Assembly: GCA_035634055.1 (NCBI GenBank)
Contig: DASQDR010000239.1
Span: 1-60,936 of the forward strand
Origin: JAICTV01 sp035634055
GTDB taxonomy: Bacteria; Planctomycetota; Phycisphaerae; Tepidisphaerales; Tepidisphaeraceae
DNA length: 60,936 nt
Direction: 5' to 3'
Shown: one piece after another, positions 10,001-16,861 of the stretch
Layout of the letters: every line of letters begins with the position of its first letter
Numbering within the stretch: position 1 is the first letter of the stretch
Program-made: the position numbers and the translations under genes
Notes under the pieces: model-generated
Seen by the model: the letters and a program-made list of their open reading frames with translations, nothing else
Databases searched by the model: none
Told to the model about the DNA's origin: nothing

Positions 10001-10294
10001 GGCGACCTTGCCGCTGTCCCACAGGTCGCCCGTGCCGGCCTCGAGCCACTGTGGCGCGCTAGCGACGAGGATCTGGTACGCCGACTGCCGCTGCCCGCGC
10101 TGCGCCGGATCGGCGGAGCGAAGCTGCCAACTCAGGCGCGGCTTTTCCACGTCGATCCCCAGCGGGTTGCTGCGGTACTCGCAACGCAACTCCTCCGGCG
10201 TCAGCACCGCCGCGGCGCGCGCGGCCGAGGGAAGCACGAGCGACATGAGGGCGACGACGGCGACGACGGCGGCGTGCTGATCGAACCAGTTCAT
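7043..10294 (-). CDS. Secreted alpha-L-rhamnosidase, glycoside hydrolase family 78
   Basis: Releases terminal alpha-L-rhamnose from plant or microbial glycans. About 1083 residues. The signal peptide runs through AVVAVVALMSLVLPSAARAAA. The family-78 N-terminal region starts with LRCEYRSNPLGIDVEKPRLS. Lectin-like and rhamnosidase beta domains cover roughly residues 150-620. The (alpha/alpha)6 catalytic domain carries DCPQRDERLGWTGDAQFF near 670, NVAWGDAG near 737 and WERWDGW near 938, which supply the acidic residues in this family. The ATG at 10294 (MNWFDQH) is chosen because it gives a clean signal peptide. It follows the GT39-like gene on the same strand at a 98-base gap. Confidence 0.93.
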   Translation of the reverse strand: MNWFDQHAAVVAVVALMSLVLPSAARAAAVLTPEELRCEYRSNPLGIDVEKPRLSWQLRSADPAQRGQRQSAYQILVASAPQWLEAGTGDLWDSGKVASDETSQIVYAGKPLASNQRAFWKVKVWNGAAEEGGWSEPAQWSAGLLKSEDWKAKWIGFDAPAPDHSPSTAGDTSVKLDGLKWVWTDEGDPTKKAPAGTRYFARTLSLPAGKRIAAATFSLCADDKFVLLINGKRRGEGGGHIRTYEIDATDFLRTGDNLLAIEATNNGENPAALIGRLVVRTEDGDPVEIDIDGAWKFSIEKPANWEQGTPNLAAMKPAKEIVAIGEKPWGSPDRRNLVLPPPPYLRKTFSADKPIARATVYATARGLYELHLNGERVGRDELTPGWSDYRKRIYYNTYDVTPMLRPGGNAIGAILGDGWHSGYFSFQGKRGLYGPEPSLLVQLEIEYSDGSKQTVVSDESWRASYGPIREGDLLQGAAYDARRDVAGWNTTSFDDSSWQPATIAGPPEALVQPYPGDPATRHEEIAAKTVTEPVPGRYVFDLGQNMVGWVRLKVKGQKPGARIAVRHTEMLNPDGTPYLASLRAARAQDTYWAKGGDGDEIWEPKFTFHGFRYVEITGLQGRPALDAVTGIVVHQPMPRTGEFESSSKLLNQLFHNIIWGQKGNYLEVPTDCPQRDERLGWTGDAQFFIPTGAHNFDVGAFFTKWLVDLNTDSQFPDGSFADVAPDLLGGHGNVAWGDAGVICPYVIYRTYGDTRVIERHWDEMARYIDFLTKTSKDLVRGHGAYGDWLNLDDKTKSEVIGTAYFAHVSSLMSEMAAAVGKQGEADRYRRLADDVRATFVKQFVSDDGSIKESGQTGYALAFTMNLLPDDKRASAAEHFAAAIARKNDHLATGFIGTPRLLPALTLAGRTDLAYKLLLTETYPSWLFQVTLGATTMWERWDGWTPEKGFQDPGMNSFNHYAFGSVGEWMYRTAAGVDTDGPGYRKITLRPQPGNGLSFARASYRSPRGRIASEWTRNGDGTTTYAFTVPPNTTATAHVPTTAAEAVTESGKPAKEAEGVEFVRADGGAAIYRLASGTYQFVAK

Positions 10295-10392
10295 CTTGGC
10301 ATTGCTCCCACTCTGCGGTGTCCGATGCTGGCAAACGGCAACCTCATTACCGCCGCCGGCCGCGAGGCGTTGGATGGTCGGCAGGCGACGAG

Positions 10393-12162
10393 CTACCGGT
10401 TCGCGTCCGACGGTGGCAGAAGGAACACCCGCCACTTCTCGCCGTTGGGCCGGTCGAGCGATCGAAGCAGTTGCCACCCCGCCTCCGCCGGCGGCATTGC
10501 CGGCGCCGGCTCGTTCTTTCGCGCCACCGCCACGATGACCTGCGCGCGCTCCGCGCGCCCCAGCGCCGCCGGGTCAGGCGCCAGCGGCACCGGGCGGTTC
10601 ATGTAGATCGAAAGGTCCACGCCCGGCATGAAGACGATCCCCGGGCGGTCGCCGGAGTAGTGGCTGTAGACGCGGGCGCCGGGGGCGGCGGCGGACCAGA
10701 TGGCGTCGGCGACCGCGCCCATGTCGCTCACGCCCGCGGGGTCGCGCGAGAAGCCGCGCACGTACTGCGCCTGCGCGACGGCCATCACCAGCACCGTCGC
10801 CGTCACCATGGCCGCGCGGTTGCGTCGGTAGGCGGCGAGGCAGGCGGCCACGATGACCGACATCGCCACCAGCGATGGCAGCGCCACCGCCGGCGCGTAC
10901 CAGGGTCGGCCGTCCACGCCCCGCATCTTTTCCAGCCCGACCATCCCCGCCACCGGCAGCGCGATTGCCACCACCGCCAGCCCCAGCCAGTGCACGACCG
11001 AGCCAACCGACTCCCACGCTTCCCACTGCGGCGCGTTGCGCAGGTGCTCCATCACCGGCCAGGCGGCGACGATCGCCAGCGGGCCGATGAGCGGGATCAG
11101 GTAGCGCTCCTTGCGCTCGTCGAAGAGGTTCATCACCACCAGCGGGACGACCGCCAGGAGCAGCGCGAGCAGGCGGTCGTCGTGTCGCTTCTGCACCAGC
11201 ACGACCGCGCCGGCTGCCAGCCCGATCACCAGCCACCCGAGCCACGGGAAGAGGAACCGCAGCGCGCGCAGGTAGTGGTGCCAGCGCCCGGTCTCCAGGT
11301 CGTTGGCGCCGTAGCGGGTCAGCTCGGCCCACCAGACGCGGGCGATCTCCGGCGAGCGCGCCAGCACCAGCACGTACCACCACAGCCCGACCGCCAGCAT
11401 CAGCCCCGCCGCCGCCAGGACCGGGGCGAGGCGGATGCGGGGCCTGGCCGCGCGGTCGGTGGCGGCCTTGCGCCACAGCAGGAACAGCCCCAGCGGCACG
11501 ACGCTCTGGAGCAGCGGCACGGCCGGGCCCTTGCTCATCGTCGCCAGCCCCAGCGCGATACCCGCGCCGATGAAACCGCTCCACGCCCGCCCGCGCAGCA
11601 CCGCCCACGCGAGGCACGCGTTGGCCCAGGAGACCCAGAGTGCGAGTTGAAGGTCAACGGTGTTCTTCGAGCCCTGGCGCACGAGGAAGAACCAGCACGA
11701 GCCGCCGACGCAGGCAGAGAGCACGCCGAAGCGCGTGCCGCCGGTCGCCCGTGCCAATTCGTATACCGCCACGAGCATCAGCCCGGCCGCGATCACCGTC
11801 GGCCAGCGCGTCTCGAACGCCAGATCGCGCAGCGCCGCGTGGCGAACGTTCGCTTCGGGACTGTCCAGGTCGCGCAGCGTGCGCTGACGGATCGCCGCGG
11901 CGGTGACCCAGACCGTCAGCGGCGGCTTGATCGTGCGCGGCTTGCCCTGGAGCGTCGGCACCAACCAGCTCCCCGTCCGCCGCATTTCCAGCGCGGTGGC
12001 GACGACGACGTTTTCCTCGGCGTGGAAGAAGTCGAGCCAGCGAAGCGTCGGCGCCAGCACCGCAAAGCACGACGCGACGATGGCGAAGCGAATCCCCCAC
12101 TGCCGCAACGACGAGGCGTCGCGCTCGTTGTCGGCGGAAAGCGGTGGGGACCATGAAGTCAT
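10393..12162 (-). CDS. Membrane glycosyltransferase, GT39/ArnT-like
   Basis: Polytopic transferase of 589 residues that uses a polyprenyl-phosphate sugar to modify an envelope glycan, lipid or protein. The first luminal loop carries LDFFHAEENVVVATALEM near residue 47, where the family has its catalytic acidic residue, then GKPRTIKPPLTVWV near 70, like the GKPPLhYW motif of ArnT/PMT proteins. About ten hydrophobic helices follow, then a C-terminal soluble domain (GARVYSHYSGDRPGIVF). The ATG at 12162 (MTSWSPPLS) precedes the first helix. It is divergent from the GT4-like gene at 12454. Donor and acceptor are unknown. Confidence 0.85.
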   Translation of the reverse strand: MTSWSPPLSADNERDASSLRQWGIRFAIVASCFAVLAPTLRWLDFFHAEENVVVATALEMRRTGSWLVPTLQGKPRTIKPPLTVWVTAAAIRQRTLRDLDSPEANVRHAALRDLAFETRWPTVIAAGLMLVAVYELARATGGTRFGVLSACVGGSCWFFLVRQGSKNTVDLQLALWVSWANACLAWAVLRGRAWSGFIGAGIALGLATMSKGPAVPLLQSVVPLGLFLLWRKAATDRAARPRIRLAPVLAAAGLMLAVGLWWYVLVLARSPEIARVWWAELTRYGANDLETGRWHHYLRALRFLFPWLGWLVIGLAAGAVVLVQKRHDDRLLALLLAVVPLVVMNLFDERKERYLIPLIGPLAIVAAWPVMEHLRNAPQWEAWESVGSVVHWLGLAVVAIALPVAGMVGLEKMRGVDGRPWYAPAVALPSLVAMSVIVAACLAAYRRNRAAMVTATVLVMAVAQAQYVRGFSRDPAGVSDMGAVADAIWSAAAPGARVYSHYSGDRPGIVFMPGVDLSIYMNRPVPLAPDPAALGRAERAQVIVAVARKNEPAPAMPPAEAGWQLLRSLDRPNGEKWRVFLLPPSDANR

Positions 12163-12438
12163 CGCGGCGGGCGAAAAGGTATGGTCGCGACACCGGCCGG
12201 GCAAGCGGCGACGAACGGAGTCACGCGGGCATCACCACCCTGCCATTGCTCGCAACCACGCTTCGCGAAGACACGGCTTCGCTCCAGGCGCGAGGGAGGG
12301 CGGCACGCTTCGGGACGACATGGTCTCACTCCGACTCCCCAACGGTGCGGCGGCCGCTTCATCGGCTCGGCGCGCACCTCTCCCCCCGGCCTCTCCCCCG
12401 CCCTCTCCTCGGAGTACCGGGACGAGGGAGTCGGCCGC

Positions 12439-12444
12439 TAGAAT
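12439..12444 (+). promoter_or_regulatory. Candidate -10 box (TAGAAT) for a leaderless transcript
   Basis: TAGAAT ends exactly 9 bases before the GTG start at 12454 and there is no Shine-Dalgarno sequence. The same box and spacing occur at upp (52095). The rest of the divergent gap (12163-12438) shows only C-rich CCTCTCCCCC runs. Confidence 0.45.
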
Positions 12445-12453
12445 CCTTGGCCG

Positions 12454-13437
12454 GTGCGGCGGGTCATGGTCATCGCGAACAACCTCCAGCAGGCGAGCTA
12501 CCGCCTGCGCGTGGAAGCATTGCGCCCGCTGCTGGCGGAACGCGGGTTTGACCTGGACGTGAAGGTCCGCCCGCGGGCATGGCTGGCGCGGCGGGCGATG
12601 CTGAAACTGGGGGCGAACTACGACGCCGTGCTGCTCCAGCGCAAGTTCCTCGATCCGTCCGACGCGCGCCTGCTCCGCCGGCGCGCGCGGCGGATCTTTT
12701 ACGACATCGACGACGCGGTGATGCACCACGCTCACCCCGTCGGGCGGCTGTCGCGGTGGCGGACCGGCCGGCGCTTCGAGGCGACCGCGCGGATCGTCGA
12801 TCACGTCGTCGCCGGCAACGCCTACCTCGCCGAGATGTTCCGCCAGCGCGGCCGGCCGGTCACGGTCGTGCCGACGACGGTCGATCCCGCACATTACCGA
12901 CCGAAGCGCCACGAGGGCCACACCGGCCCGCCCGCTTTGGTCTGGATCGGCTCGTCCTCCACGCTGCCGTACCTGGAGCAGCTCCTGCCGGCGATCGAGG
13001 CGGCCGGCGAGCGCGTGCCGGGGCTGCGGCTGATCACGGTGGCGGACAGGACGGTCACGTCGAACATTGTCGCGGTCGAGCACGTGCCGTGGTCGGTCGA
13101 GGCGGAGGCGGACGCGCTGGTCCGCGGCGACATTGGCATCGCGCCCACGCCGGACAATTGCTGGACCCGCGGCAAGTGCGGCTTCAAGATCATCCAGTAC
13201 ATGGCCGCCGGGCTGCCGGTGATTGCATCGCCCGTCGGGGCCAACGCGGAGATCGTGCTGCCGAACGATACCGGCCTGCACGCGCGCGACGCCGGCGAAT
13301 GGGTGGAGTCGATCGCGCGGCTGGCAGGCGACGCAACGCTCCGCCGCGACTGGGGCCGCGCGGGTCGCGAGCGCGTGGAGCGGGAGTATTCGCTCACCCG
13401 CGCGGCCGACGCGTGGGCGACCTTGCTGGCCGGGTGA
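12454..13437 (+). CDS. Glycosyltransferase, GT-B fold (GT1/GT4-like)
   Basis: Cytosolic sugar transferase of about 327 residues. The N-terminal half starts VMVIANNLQQASYRLRVEAL and contains RIFYDIDDAVMHH near residue 86. The C-terminal half has WIGSSSTLPYLEQLLPAIEAA, then GIAPTPDNCWTRGKCGFKIIQYMAAGLPVIASPVG, the nucleotide-sugar domain of GT4 enzymes (read here as two adjacent segments). The GTG at 12454 fits the leaderless promoter spacing; ATG at 12466 is the alternative. It lies among other envelope-glycan genes, so a role in surface polysaccharide or lipid-glycan assembly is inferred. Substrate unknown. Confidence 0.85.
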   Translation: MRRVMVIANNLQQASYRLRVEALRPLLAERGFDLDVKVRPRAWLARRAMLKLGANYDAVLLQRKFLDPSDARLLRRRARRIFYDIDDAVMHHAHPVGRLSRWRTGRRFEATARIVDHVVAGNAYLAEMFRQRGRPVTVVPTTVDPAHYRPKRHEGHTGPPALVWIGSSSTLPYLEQLLPAIEAAGERVPGLRLITVADRTVTSNIVAVEHVPWSVEAEADALVRGDIGIAPTPDNCWTRGKCGFKIIQYMAAGLPVIASPVGANAEIVLPNDTGLHARDAGEWVESIARLAGDATLRRDWGRAGRERVEREYSLTRAADAWATLLAG

Positions 13438-13479
13438 CCTTGGCGGCGTGACGCCGGCGGGGTAATCAAATACTTCATC

Positions 13480-13655
13480 GTGGCATGGTCGCCTCGCCCA
13501 TGAGGCTCCCGCGGAGCGGCCGGCGGGCGATGCGACGGCTGGTCGCCGCGAACGCACGGGCGAGGCGCCCGTGCCACGTTGGGCGCGGGACGCGATACCC
13601 TTGCCACGTCGGGGGCGGCCGCAGTGCCCGTGGCACGTCGGGGCGCGGGCGCGGC
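13480..13655. repeat. Cluster of GTGGCAYGGGC-type repeats
   Basis: The gap between two convergent glycosyltransferase genes holds GTGGCATGGTCGCCTCGCCC (about 13481), GCACGGGCGAGGCGCCCGTG followed by CCACGTTGGGCG (about 13554), TTGCCACGTCGGGGGCG (about 13602) and GTGCCCGTGGCACGTCGGGG (about 13623). These are variants of one word, present in both orientations. Related copies occur near 16737, 16820, 33794 and 33955. Confidence 0.7.
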
Positions 13656-13705
13656 GGTGAATTCAGCGCCTTCGGCTCGGGCTTGGCCGGAGGCGGCCGC
13701 ATGCC

Positions 13706-14761
13706 TCACGCGCGGGCGCGGCGGTAGATCGCTTCGAGCTGGTCGAGGTGATGCTCGTACGAGAGCCTCGGCCGCAGGGCAACGCAGGCTTGCGACATCT
13801 CCGCGCGCCGGTCAGGGTCGAGCAGCTTGCGCATGGCGGCGGCGAGCGCGTTCACGTCGTTGGGGTCGTCGAGCACATAACCGTGCTGCCCGTCGGTCAT
13901 GATCTCGGTGGCGCCGTTGAACTTCGTGCTGATGACCGGCAGGCCTGACGCCAGCGCCTCGAGCACGACCAGGCTGCACGGGTCGTGGCGGGTCGGCAGG
14001 ACGAGGAAGTCGGCGTCGCGATAGAACCGCCCGGGGTCGGGCTGGTCCCCGGCGAAGCTGACCTGCGCGGCGGCGTCGGGCGGCGGGCGAAACGTGCCGT
14101 CGTTCCGCCCCACCACCGTGATCTTCAGCCGCGGCTCCTTCAGCATCGACGCCGCCACCAGCGCCTGCATCAGCCCCTTGCGCTCGAAGTCCTGCCCGAC
14201 GAACAGCCCGTTCACGTAATCGCGCGGGGGGCGCTGGGGAGCGGGCTGGAAGCGGCCGAGGTCCACCGCGTTGAACAGCGTCACGAGTCGGTCGTCCGCC
14301 AGAGGGTAGTGCTGGCGGATCGATCGCTTCACGTATTGCGACAGCGCGATCGTGATCGGCGGGCGCGGGCCGCTCAGCAGCTCGCGCTCGACGCGCGCCA
14401 TGCGTTTGCGGCGGGGGTTGAGGTGGATGTTCCACCGCTCCTGGGCCGCCGCCGCGACGCCGGCGTGCGGGTGGTAAACGTCGCACGCCCGGATCGGCAG
14501 CATCGCGTGGACGACGTCGAAGCGACGGGCGGAGACTTCAGCGGAAACCGCTTCCAAAAAACGTCCGTACCGCCCCGCACGGGTGAGGCCAGAGACGCCA
14601 AGTTCCACCGGCGCCGCGCCGGCGGGAACGTCCGCATGACTCGACGCCAGCAGCGCCACGCCGTGCCCGCGGCGGATCAGGGCGGCGGCGAGGTCCATCG
14701 TGTAGCGCTCGGCACCGCCGCGAGCGGCGTCGGCGTGGAGGATGACCAGCGCGATGTTCAC
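13706..14761 (-). CDS. Glycosyltransferase family 4
   Basis: GT-B retaining glycosyltransferase of 351 residues. It opens with VNIALVILHADAARGGAERY, the usual donor-side glycine loop of GT4. The C-terminal domain has LFVGQDFERKGLMQALVAA, then LPTRHDPCSLVVLEALASG and VISTKFNGATEI. The E-x7-E motif of the family is partly changed, with Asp in HDPCSLVVLE. The GTG start at 14761 overlaps the stop of the WaaP-like kinase gene by four bases. It is the last gene of an overlapping four-gene operon headed by purU. An LPS-core or similar acceptor is inferred from the kinase next to it. Confidence 0.88.
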   Translation of the reverse strand: MNIALVILHADAARGGAERYTMDLAAALIRRGHGVALLASSHADVPAGAAPVELGVSGLTRAGRYGRFLEAVSAEVSARRFDVVHAMLPIRACDVYHPHAGVAAAAQERWNIHLNPRRKRMARVERELLSGPRPPITIALSQYVKRSIRQHYPLADDRLVTLFNAVDLGRFQPAPQRPPRDYVNGLFVGQDFERKGLMQALVAASMLKEPRLKITVVGRNDGTFRPPPDAAAQVSFAGDQPDPGRFYRDADFLVLPTRHDPCSLVVLEALASGLPVISTKFNGATEIMTDGQHGYVLDDPNDVNALAAAMRKLLDPDRRAEMSQACVALRPRLSYEHHLDQLEAIYRRARA

Positions 14762-15558
14762 CGCTGCTCGTCCGGCGTCGGGATGGAAACGTTGCGCGTG
14801 GGCTGCGCCTGCTTGAGCTTCGCGTCGTGCCGCGCGATCGAATTGGACTTGGCGACGATCGCCGCGCGCAGGCGCGGCAGCCAGCAGATGTCGCGGCGGT
14901 CGGCGTAGCGCGACAGCCACCGCTCGCGCTGCGCGTCGGTAATCGACGGCAGCGTCGTCGTGCTGTACCAGAACTGGGCCAGGTCCTTGATCACCCACCG
15001 CCAGCGGGTGAGGAAGTTTCCCATCCGCGCGACGCGGGCGGCGTCGATCAGCTTCACGTCGATCGCGGCGCCGTCGGCCCTGGCGAAGAAGTGGCAGAGG
15101 TACAAATCGCGGTGGTGCAGGCCGGCGGCGTGCAGCCTGGCGGCGAGGTCGGCGGTCGGCTCCAGCAGCGCCTCGAACGGGACGCTCCCCTCCGCCACCA
15201 GCTTCTCGGCGTCACGATAGCCAGCCAGGTCGGCGGTGATGACGAAGCCGCGCCCGCCCTCGAGCCGGCCCCACCCGACCAGCGGGACGGTCGCGATCCC
15301 CGCCTGGCGGAGCAGCTCGATCCCCTTCACCTCGTCGTCGGCGGCGGTGCCAGCGACCAGGTGCCGTTTGACGTGCAGGCGGATCGGCCGGCCGTCGTGC
15401 GTGGCGTCGAGCGTGCAGTTCTCGCGGTCGGGCAGCTTCCGCCAGGCGATGATCTGCGGGTGGGTGAAGATCGCCTCGGCGTCCAGCCCGACGACGCGCA
15501 TCAGCGGCTGGTACTGCGGCAGGACGTGAAATTCGTTGACCGGTCCGCGCCGCATCAC
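14758..15558 (-). CDS. Lipopolysaccharide kinase (Kdo/WaaP) family protein
   Basis: Protein-kinase-like enzyme of 266 residues, in a family that phosphorylates heptose or Kdo of LPS inner core using ATP. Visible features are a lysine strand (RLHVKRHL, near 60), a hinge region, the catalytic loop GLHHRDLYLCHFF near 144 (HRD with the metal-binding side changed) and DVKLIDAARV near 168, equivalent to the DFG-like segment. The ATG at 15558 overlaps the stop of the upstream 66-residue gene, and its own stop overlaps the next gene. With the following GT4 enzyme it forms an envelope-glycan pair. The exact phosphate acceptor is unknown; some planctomycete homologues may have other targets. Confidence 0.87.
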   Translation of the reverse strand: MMRRGPVNEFHVLPQYQPLMRVVGLDAEAIFTHPQIIAWRKLPDRENCTLDATHDGRPIRLHVKRHLVAGTAADDEVKGIELLRQAGIATVPLVGWGRLEGGRGFVITADLAGYRDAEKLVAEGSVPFEALLEPTADLAARLHAAGLHHRDLYLCHFFARADGAAIDVKLIDAARVARMGNFLTRWRWVIKDLAQFWYSTTTLPSITDAQRERWLSRYADRRDICWLPRLRAAIVAKSNSIARHDAKLKQAQPTRNVSIPTPDEQR

Positions 15559-15755
15559 GCACCCCGGTACAGCGCGACCGCCCCGACGATGATCTCGATG
15601 CCGATGGCGACGCCGACGATGCCCCAGGCCGCCCCCGCCACGCGCTGTGCCGGTTCCGCCGTCTTCAGCGACGCGAGGCGGACGGCCCGGCCGTACACGA
15701 AGACCGCGCTGGTGACCGCGAGCAGCGCCGGGATGGCCACGTACGGGACCGTCAT
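15555..15755 (-). CDS. Small two-helix membrane protein, unknown function
   Basis: 66 residues with two predicted membrane helices (VAIPALLAVTSAVFVYG and GIVGVAIGIEIIVGAVAL) separated by a short basic and polar loop. No family recognised. Both ends overlap neighbours by four bases (ATGA), upstream with purU and downstream with the WaaP-like kinase. This strongly supports it as a real, translationally coupled gene despite its size. An accessory or anchoring role for the adjacent kinase is only a guess. Confidence 0.7.
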   Translation of the reverse strand: MTVPYVAIPALLAVTSAVFVYGRAVRLASLKTAEPAQRVAGAAWGIVGVAIGIEIIVGAVALYRGA

Positions 15756-16672
15756 GCCGGCTCCGGCCGGGGCCTGAGGAACCGGCTGATGCCGGGCTTA
15801 AAGATCACCTTCCCCTCGACGACGACCAGCTCCTCGTCGAGGAAGAGCTGGACCGCCTTGCTCAGCACGTTCGCCTCCAGCTCCAGGCCCTTGCGCTTCA
15901 CGTCGTCGAGGGAGTCGGCGCCGACGTTAATGTGGAAGACGTCCTGCATGATGACCGGCCCCTCGTCGAGCTGCTCGGTGACGAAATGGGCGGTGCAGCC
16001 GTGGACGCGCACGCCGCTCTCGTACGCCTGGCGGTACGGCGCGGGGCCGGGGAAGTACGGCAGCAGCGACGGGTGGATGTTGATGATCTTGTCGCGGAAC
16101 TGCGCGACCAGCTTGGGCGGCAGGATGCGCATGTAGCGGGCCAGGACGACCAGGTCGGCGCGGGCCGTCTTGAGCTGTTGCTCGAGCCACTCGAAGTGCT
16201 TCGGAAGGTCGTCGGACGTCTGCCACGCGAACGGCAGCCCGGCGGACTTGGCCAGCGGCTCGAGGTCCGGGTGGTTGGCCAGCACGCAGGCGACCTCGCC
16301 GTGCAGCTTGTTGTGGCGGAAGTCGTCGGCGAGCTGCTCCAGGCAGTGCGGCTCCTTGCTGACCAGCAGCGCGACCCGCCGCGTGCGGCGCTCGCTGTGC
16401 AGGTGGACGCGCACCTCCATCTCGATCCGCCGGCCGAGATCCAGCAGCCCGGTGATCAGCTCCGACAGGTCGATCGTCAGGTCCTTGAGATCGACCAGCA
16501 TGTCCATGACGAAGAAGCCGCGGACGACGCGCTGGTCCATGTCCTGGATGTTGATGCCGCGCTCGGCCATGTAGGTGGCGAACTGCGCGACGACGCCCTT
16601 CTGGTCCTTCCCCAGGACGCTGACGACGGCGAGGACGGACTTGGACTGCGGCGACTGCTGCGGCTGCGACAC
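15752..16672 (-). CDS. purU: Formyltetrahydrofolate deformylase
   Basis: Hydrolyses 10-formyl-THF to THF and formate, balancing one-carbon pools and supplying formate for purine synthesis. 306 residues: an N-terminal ACT domain (VLAVVSVLGKDQKGVVAQFA, to about residue 90), then the formyltransferase fold. The catalytic Asn-His-Asp set is present (IINIHPSLLP near 215, LDEGPVIMQDV near 250). The loop HPSLLP is the form usual in GAR transformylase PurN, where PurU normally has HHSFLP, but the ACT domain and total length are those of PurU. The GTG start at 16672 has CAGGAG 9 bases upstream. First gene of the overlapping operon. Confidence 0.92.
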   Translation of the reverse strand: MSQPQQSPQSKSVLAVVSVLGKDQKGVVAQFATYMAERGINIQDMDQRVVRGFFVMDMLVDLKDLTIDLSELITGLLDLGRRIEMEVRVHLHSERRTRRVALLVSKEPHCLEQLADDFRHNKLHGEVACVLANHPDLEPLAKSAGLPFAWQTSDDLPKHFEWLEQQLKTARADLVVLARYMRILPPKLVAQFRDKIINIHPSLLPYFPGPAPYRQAYESGVRVHGCTAHFVTEQLDEGPVIMQDVFHINVGADSLDDVKRKGLELEANVLSKAVQLFLDEELVVVEGKVIFKPGISRFLRPRPEPA

Positions 16673-16721
16673 GCGGACACGCTCCTGATCGGGCGGCGGG
16701 TAGCTTAGGGCGCGGCGCGCA

Positions 16722-16846
16722 GGATGTCATCCCGAACGTGGCACGGGGGCACCGCCCGTGAAGTTCGCTATGGCGAGCGGCTTTGGTCTCGCGGTTAGCA
16801 GCTACGCATCATGGTGCATGGGCGAGGCGCCCATGCCACGGAATGG
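16722..16846. repeat. GTGGCACGGGG / GGCGAGGCGCCC repeats upstream of purU
   Basis: The spacer between the purU start and the lyase stop holds TGTCATCCCGAA (a half copy of the TGTCATCC palindrome end) directly joined to CGTGGCACGGGG-CACCGCCCGTG. About 60 bases on is a short palindrome, CATGGGCGAGGCGCCCATG, followed by CCACG. These match the repeat family at 13480 and 33793. Confidence 0.65.
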
Positions 16847-16861
16847 GGACGCCGCCGCGAC

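Noticed and set aside
16722..16733. TGTCATCCCGAA near purU as a full palindromic element
   Set aside because: Only one end is present; the matching GGATGACA is missing within 150 bases.
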